64,000 nucleotides of DNA from Desulfotignum sp. (GTDB lineage: Bacteria; Desulfobacterota; Desulfobacteria; Desulfobacterales; Desulfobacteraceae): positions 1 to 64,000 of the forward strand of contig JAABUD010000278.1 of assembly GCA_011389555.1 (NCBI GenBank), given 5' to 3'. The notes beneath the pieces were generated by a model. That model was not told where the DNA came from, made no database searches, and was given only the letters and a program-made list of their open reading frames with translations. The translations under genes and the position numbers were made by a program. This document shows positions 61,062 to 64,000 of this stretch, one piece after another (position 1 is the first letter of the stretch; every line of letters starts with the position of its first letter).

Positions 61062-63362
61062 TCAGGCATAGTCTATGTCCTCGTCCGTTTCCTCGGGAAC
61101 CGGAAAAACCAGGGTGAATTTCGCGCCGCCATCCCGACGGGTGCCCACCTGGATATCTCCTTTGCAGTCCTTGACGATGCCATAGGAGATGGACAGACCC
61201 AGGCCCGTTCCCTTGCCCACTTCCTTGGTGGTGAAAAACGGTTCGAACAGACGGTCTTTTGCCTCTTTTTTAATCCCGATGCCTGTGTCGCTCACCTGGA
61301 CGACCACCTTGTCATCCGCCACAAAGGTGTGGATGACAATCCGGTCCGTGCCGTCATCCCCCGTTCCCCGGGCGGCCCATTTGGCTTCGATGGCATCCTT
61401 GGCATTCATCACCAGGTTGATGAACACCTGTTCCAGGCGGTCGGGATCGGCCAGGATGTCGGGCAGCGCGTCGTTTTTCTCCCATAGTACCTGGATTCCC
61501 CGGATTTTCAACTGTTGATTGAGCATGTCAAAGGTCTGCTGGATCACGTCATTGATCCGGGTTCTCACCAGCCGGACATCTGATTTTCTGGCGAACTGGC
61601 GCATGTGCTGGATGATTTTGTCGGCCCGGTCCACATTGATGTCGATTTTTCCGATCAGTTTGTGAAAAATCTCTTCCGTGACAGGTTCCTGGTTATGGAT
61701 CTTTTTCAGGCAGAAGCTGGCGGATGATTTGATGACGGACAACGGCTGGTTCAACTCATGGGCGATGCCCGTGGACATCTCGCCCAGAGTGGCCATCTTG
61801 CTGGCATGGAGCAGGTGCTGTTCGGTTTCCAGGCGCTGGGTGATGTCATTGATGGTGATCAGAAACACGTTCTGGCCCGAGTATTCCGCCGGTGCCACCC
61901 ACATGTCCACATCGATTTTCCTGCCGTCCGCCTTGATGTGCTGGACCTTGGAGATCTCTTTTCTGGATTTGACCTGCCGGATCATGTCCGCCTGATCCTC
62001 CTGGGGGAAAAAATCACTGAACCATTTTCCCGTCAGGGTTTTTTTGCCCGTATGATACAGTTCCATGGCCTTGATATTGCAGTCCAGAATCTGAAGCGTC
62101 TTTTGATCCACCACAAACACGGGATTGAAAATATTGTTGAAAATGGCATGGTATTTTTCTTCCGATTTTTTCAGGTCCTGCTCCAGGTGCCTTCGCTCCG
62201 TGATATCGATACTCATTTCCATGCCTGCCACAATAGTGCCGTTTTCATCCCGCATGGGGGCCGTGATGAATATCCAGTGTTTTTTCCGGCCATTGCGGCC
62301 GATGCCTTCGGACTCCCCATAATGGGATTGACCATCGGCAAAGGTTTTTTCCACGGGGCAGTCCGGGCATCGATGGTCCAGCCCTTTATAGGCCCGGTAG
62401 CAGTAATCTCCGGGCTGCGGATCGAACCGTTCCTTGAACGCCCGGTTGTACTGGATCAGCCGGAAATTTTTGTCCTGCACGGCAATCATGCAGGGTGCAT
62501 TGTCAAACAATGACTGATACTCATTTTTCTGTTTTTTCAACGCAGCCTGGTGGGCCCCGATCTTTTTACCCATCTGCCGGATCGCTTTTCCCAGGGGCTG
62601 AATTTCATGGTCCCGGCCGATATCGATATCTGCCTCGTAATCCCCGCTGGCAATGCGGCGGGTGCCTTCCACCAGTCGGATGATGGGTTTTTTCACAAAA
62701 AACAATGTGGTCAAAAAGATGATGACCGATGTGATCAGAATCGTGAAAAACGCCAGGCTGAGCACACCCTGTTCCATTTTCACCACCCGGGCGTCCGTCT
62801 CCTTCAACGACACCACCACATCCAGGGCCCCTAAAATGGTCTGATCCTCGGGATGAAAATGGCAGTCGCTGGAAGCGCACCCGGGATCATTGCAGATGGG
62901 CTGAACAATCCCTAGCAACCGGTGTCCGTCCGGTGATTGAAAGATCCGGGTCCGCTCCTCCAGGGAAATATCCGAGGGGGGCGGGTCCAGTTTGTGGCAG
63001 ATATCACAGGCCACGGCCTTGATATCCACGTACTGCTCCACCTCATGGGGCTGATTGGTGAATTTGATCTGGCCTTCCTTGTTGTAGATGCGGATGTTTT
63101 CGATTCCCGGCTGGCGGGCGATATTGTTGATGATCTGATTGATGTCGTCCCGGGAATTGAGCATCATGGCATAATGGGTGCCCAGTTTGATGGAATTGCT
63201 CAGCCGGTCCGTGGATGCGATATGGGTTTCCATGTTCCGGGCCTTGAAATTCCGGACATTGACAAACGCCCACAACGAAATGGACAACACCACGGTCAGG
63301 CTTACAATGAAAATAAGCCGGAACACCAGGCTGTGCCGGAAATATTCCAACAGACGAGTCAT
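61062..63362 (-). CDS. membrane sensor histidine kinase with periplasmic heme-binding motif
   Basis: A 766-residue kinase. Helix 1 (about 13-33) and helix 2 (about 200-223) flank a periplasmic domain that holds C119-D-I-C122-H123, a c-type heme motif, and a second cysteine group CNDPGCASSDCHFHP. HAMP (224-275) follows. PAS 1 (about 280-395) has its own cysteines (CYRAYKGLDHRCPDCPVEKT), then PAS 2 (about 400-515), HisKA STGIAHELNQPLSVIKSSA and the ATPase (FINLVMNAKDAIEAKW, GTGLGLSISYGIVKD). It probably senses redox state or a gas ligand via heme. It overlaps the HdrB-like gene by 4 bases, so the signal may relate to that redox enzyme. Confidence 0.88.
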   Translation of the reverse strand: MTRLLEYFRHSLVFRLIFIVSLTVVLSISLWAFVNVRNFKARNMETHIASTDRLSNSIKLGTHYAMMLNSRDDINQIINNIARQPGIENIRIYNKEGQIKFTNQPHEVEQYVDIKAVACDICHKLDPPPSDISLEERTRIFQSPDGHRLLGIVQPICNDPGCASSDCHFHPEDQTILGALDVVVSLKETDARVVKMEQGVLSLAFFTILITSVIIFLTTLFFVKKPIIRLVEGTRRIASGDYEADIDIGRDHEIQPLGKAIRQMGKKIGAHQAALKKQKNEYQSLFDNAPCMIAVQDKNFRLIQYNRAFKERFDPQPGDYCYRAYKGLDHRCPDCPVEKTFADGQSHYGESEGIGRNGRKKHWIFITAPMRDENGTIVAGMEMSIDITERRHLEQDLKKSEEKYHAIFNNIFNPVFVVDQKTLQILDCNIKAMELYHTGKKTLTGKWFSDFFPQEDQADMIRQVKSRKEISKVQHIKADGRKIDVDMWVAPAEYSGQNVFLITINDITQRLETEQHLLHASKMATLGEMSTGIAHELNQPLSVIKSSASFCLKKIHNQEPVTEEIFHKLIGKIDINVDRADKIIQHMRQFARKSDVRLVRTRINDVIQQTFDMLNQQLKIRGIQVLWEKNDALPDILADPDRLEQVFINLVMNAKDAIEAKWAARGTGDDGTDRIVIHTFVADDKVVVQVSDTGIGIKKEAKDRLFEPFFTTKEVGKGTGLGLSISYGIVKDCKGDIQVGTRRDGGAKFTLVFPVPEETDEDIDYA

Positions 63363-64000
63363 GGTACCACCCGGGACAGCACGGGCGTGAGATCGGACAG
63401 GTTCATGTCACAGCCCAGCGATTCGGCCGGCATCCCCAGCGCCAGTCCCAGAAACTGGGGCAGATACAGGACCGGTACCGGCCGGGGCTGAAACTGCTCC
63501 AGGTTCATCTGGCACATGGGACACACCGTCACCACGGCATGGGCGGTCGCTGCCTGGTCCAGGATCCGTCCCACCAGGGTTTTTCCCACCCCGGGTTTGG
63601 TGGTGGCCGTGGAGGCCCCGCAGCACACCCCCCCCATGTCCCATGCCAGCACATCGGCCCCGGTGGCACGGATCAGGGCATCCATGGACCGGGGATGTTC
63701 CGGATCATCGAATGTGGCATAGGGCCGCAGGCATTGACACCCGTAATAAGGCGCGATCACGAGCCCTTTCATGCGGTTTTCAGAAAGCTGCGCCACCCGG
63801 TCCACGGCCCCGTCCCGGTTCAGCACATCCAGCAGGTGCCGGACCGGCACGGATGTATGGACGGCCAGACCGTCTTTTTCCAGAACCCGGTTGACCCGAT
63901 CCTGCAGGACAGGATCCCCGAGAATCTCTTCCCTGGCTTTTTTCAGGTTCAGGTAACACGCACTGCAGGGCACCAGCACATCCTGCCCCGTCTGTGTTTG
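63359..64000 (-). CDS. HdrB-like heterodisulfide reductase subunit, partial at window edge
   Basis: The frame is open to the end of the window, so the 5' part is missing. The visible 213 residues begin with the end of a first CCG domain (VLVPCSACYLNLKKA). A second CCG domain follows: YYGCQCLRP, GGVCCGAS and TVCPMCQMNLEQF, the noncubane 4Fe-4S cysteine sets of HdrB. In sulfate reducers such proteins belong to Hdr-like or QmoC/DsrK-linked electron complexes. It overlaps the heme sensor kinase gene by 4 bases and probably leads that operon. Which Hdr complex it belongs to cannot be told without the upstream genes. Confidence 0.87.
   Translation of the reverse strand, partial: QTQTGQDVLVPCSACYLNLKKAREEILGDPVLQDRVNRVLEKDGLAVHTSVPVRHLLDVLNRDGAVDRVAQLSENRMKGLVIAPYYGCQCLRPYATFDDPEHPRSMDALIRATGADVLAWDMGGVCCGASTATTKPGVGKTLVGRILDQAATAHAVVTVCPMCQMNLEQFQPRPVPVLYLPQFLGLALGMPAESLGCDMNLSDLTPVLSRVVP

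Noticed and set aside
1-64000. CRISPR arrays, integrases, complete insertion sequences, rRNA
   Set aside because: I saw no regularly spaced repeats, no transposase or integrase motifs and no rRNA-like sequence. The only repeat of note is the palindrome at 47358-47423.

Overview
The window looks like a chromosomal segment of a strictly anaerobic, Gram-negative sulfate-reducer-type bacterium (Desulfobacterota, most likely Desulfobacteraceae; the genus is a guess). The reasons are two RACo-type corrinoid activators, an RnfB-like ferredoxin flavoprotein, HdrB/MvhD-type iron-sulfur proteins, a heme-motif sensor kinase, a tungstate transporter beside molybdopterin genes, and a candidate selenocysteine gene. 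Gene density is high. There is no phage, integron or CRISPR array. Codon and base use look uniform apart from two small zones of gene debris.

Layout. 1-8.1 kb: a SAM methyltransferase, two convergent RACo-like ATPases (2Fe-2S activator plus a ferredoxin-less paralogue), and a divergent 2-hydroxyacid operon (FAD oxidase, poly-[4Fe-4S] protein with an MvhD domain, LarA-type racemase). 8.1-8.4 kb: tRNA-Glu and tRNA-Lys with a terminator. 8.4-20 kb: an HD-GYP response regulator, an Lrp/AsnC regulator with a diaminopimelate-decarboxylase-like enzyme, CoA-transferase-GNAT, an acyl-CoA synthetase, a Dus enzyme and an old-yellow-enzyme type dienoyl-CoA reductase. A tiny membrane gene upstream of the last has an in-frame TGA followed by a SECIS-like hairpin. 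20-29 kb: stress protein, efflux pump, DusB, an unknown disordered protein with a recombinase-like C-terminus, and a hisI-hisG-aminotransferase-engB-era-HNH operon. 29-41.7 kb: PBP1A, a radical SAM protein, a PHP-RNase III fusion, DksA-like, siroheme/heme genes (met8-ccsA-hemA), an amidohydrolase and phoU-phoB-phoR.

41.9-52 kb: tungstate permease and ATPase without a binding protein, then mobA-moaE-moaC-rmuC-mltA on the minus strand and pyrR-moaB on the plus strand. A 31-bp perfect inverted repeat lies between mobA and moaE and supplies the mobA stop codon. ychF, yhbY and a Mn-dependent pyrophosphatase follow. 52-64 kb: an RnfB-NAD(P) oxidoreductase fusion without rnf partners, a radical SAM/B12-domain gene broken in a C6 tract, a glutamate-synthase-like gene whose tail runs into the remains of a homocysteine methyltransferase gene, three sensor kinases, a patch of pseudogene fragments, and a partial HdrB-like gene at the edge.

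The strongest unusual signals are the TGA-containing small membrane gene (19924-20115), the oxidase/MvhD/LarA operon (4364-8085), the PHP-RNase III fusion (32759-34315), the palindrome at 47358-47423 and the deletion scar at 56145-56279. All functions are read from motifs and domain order; no database search was possible.
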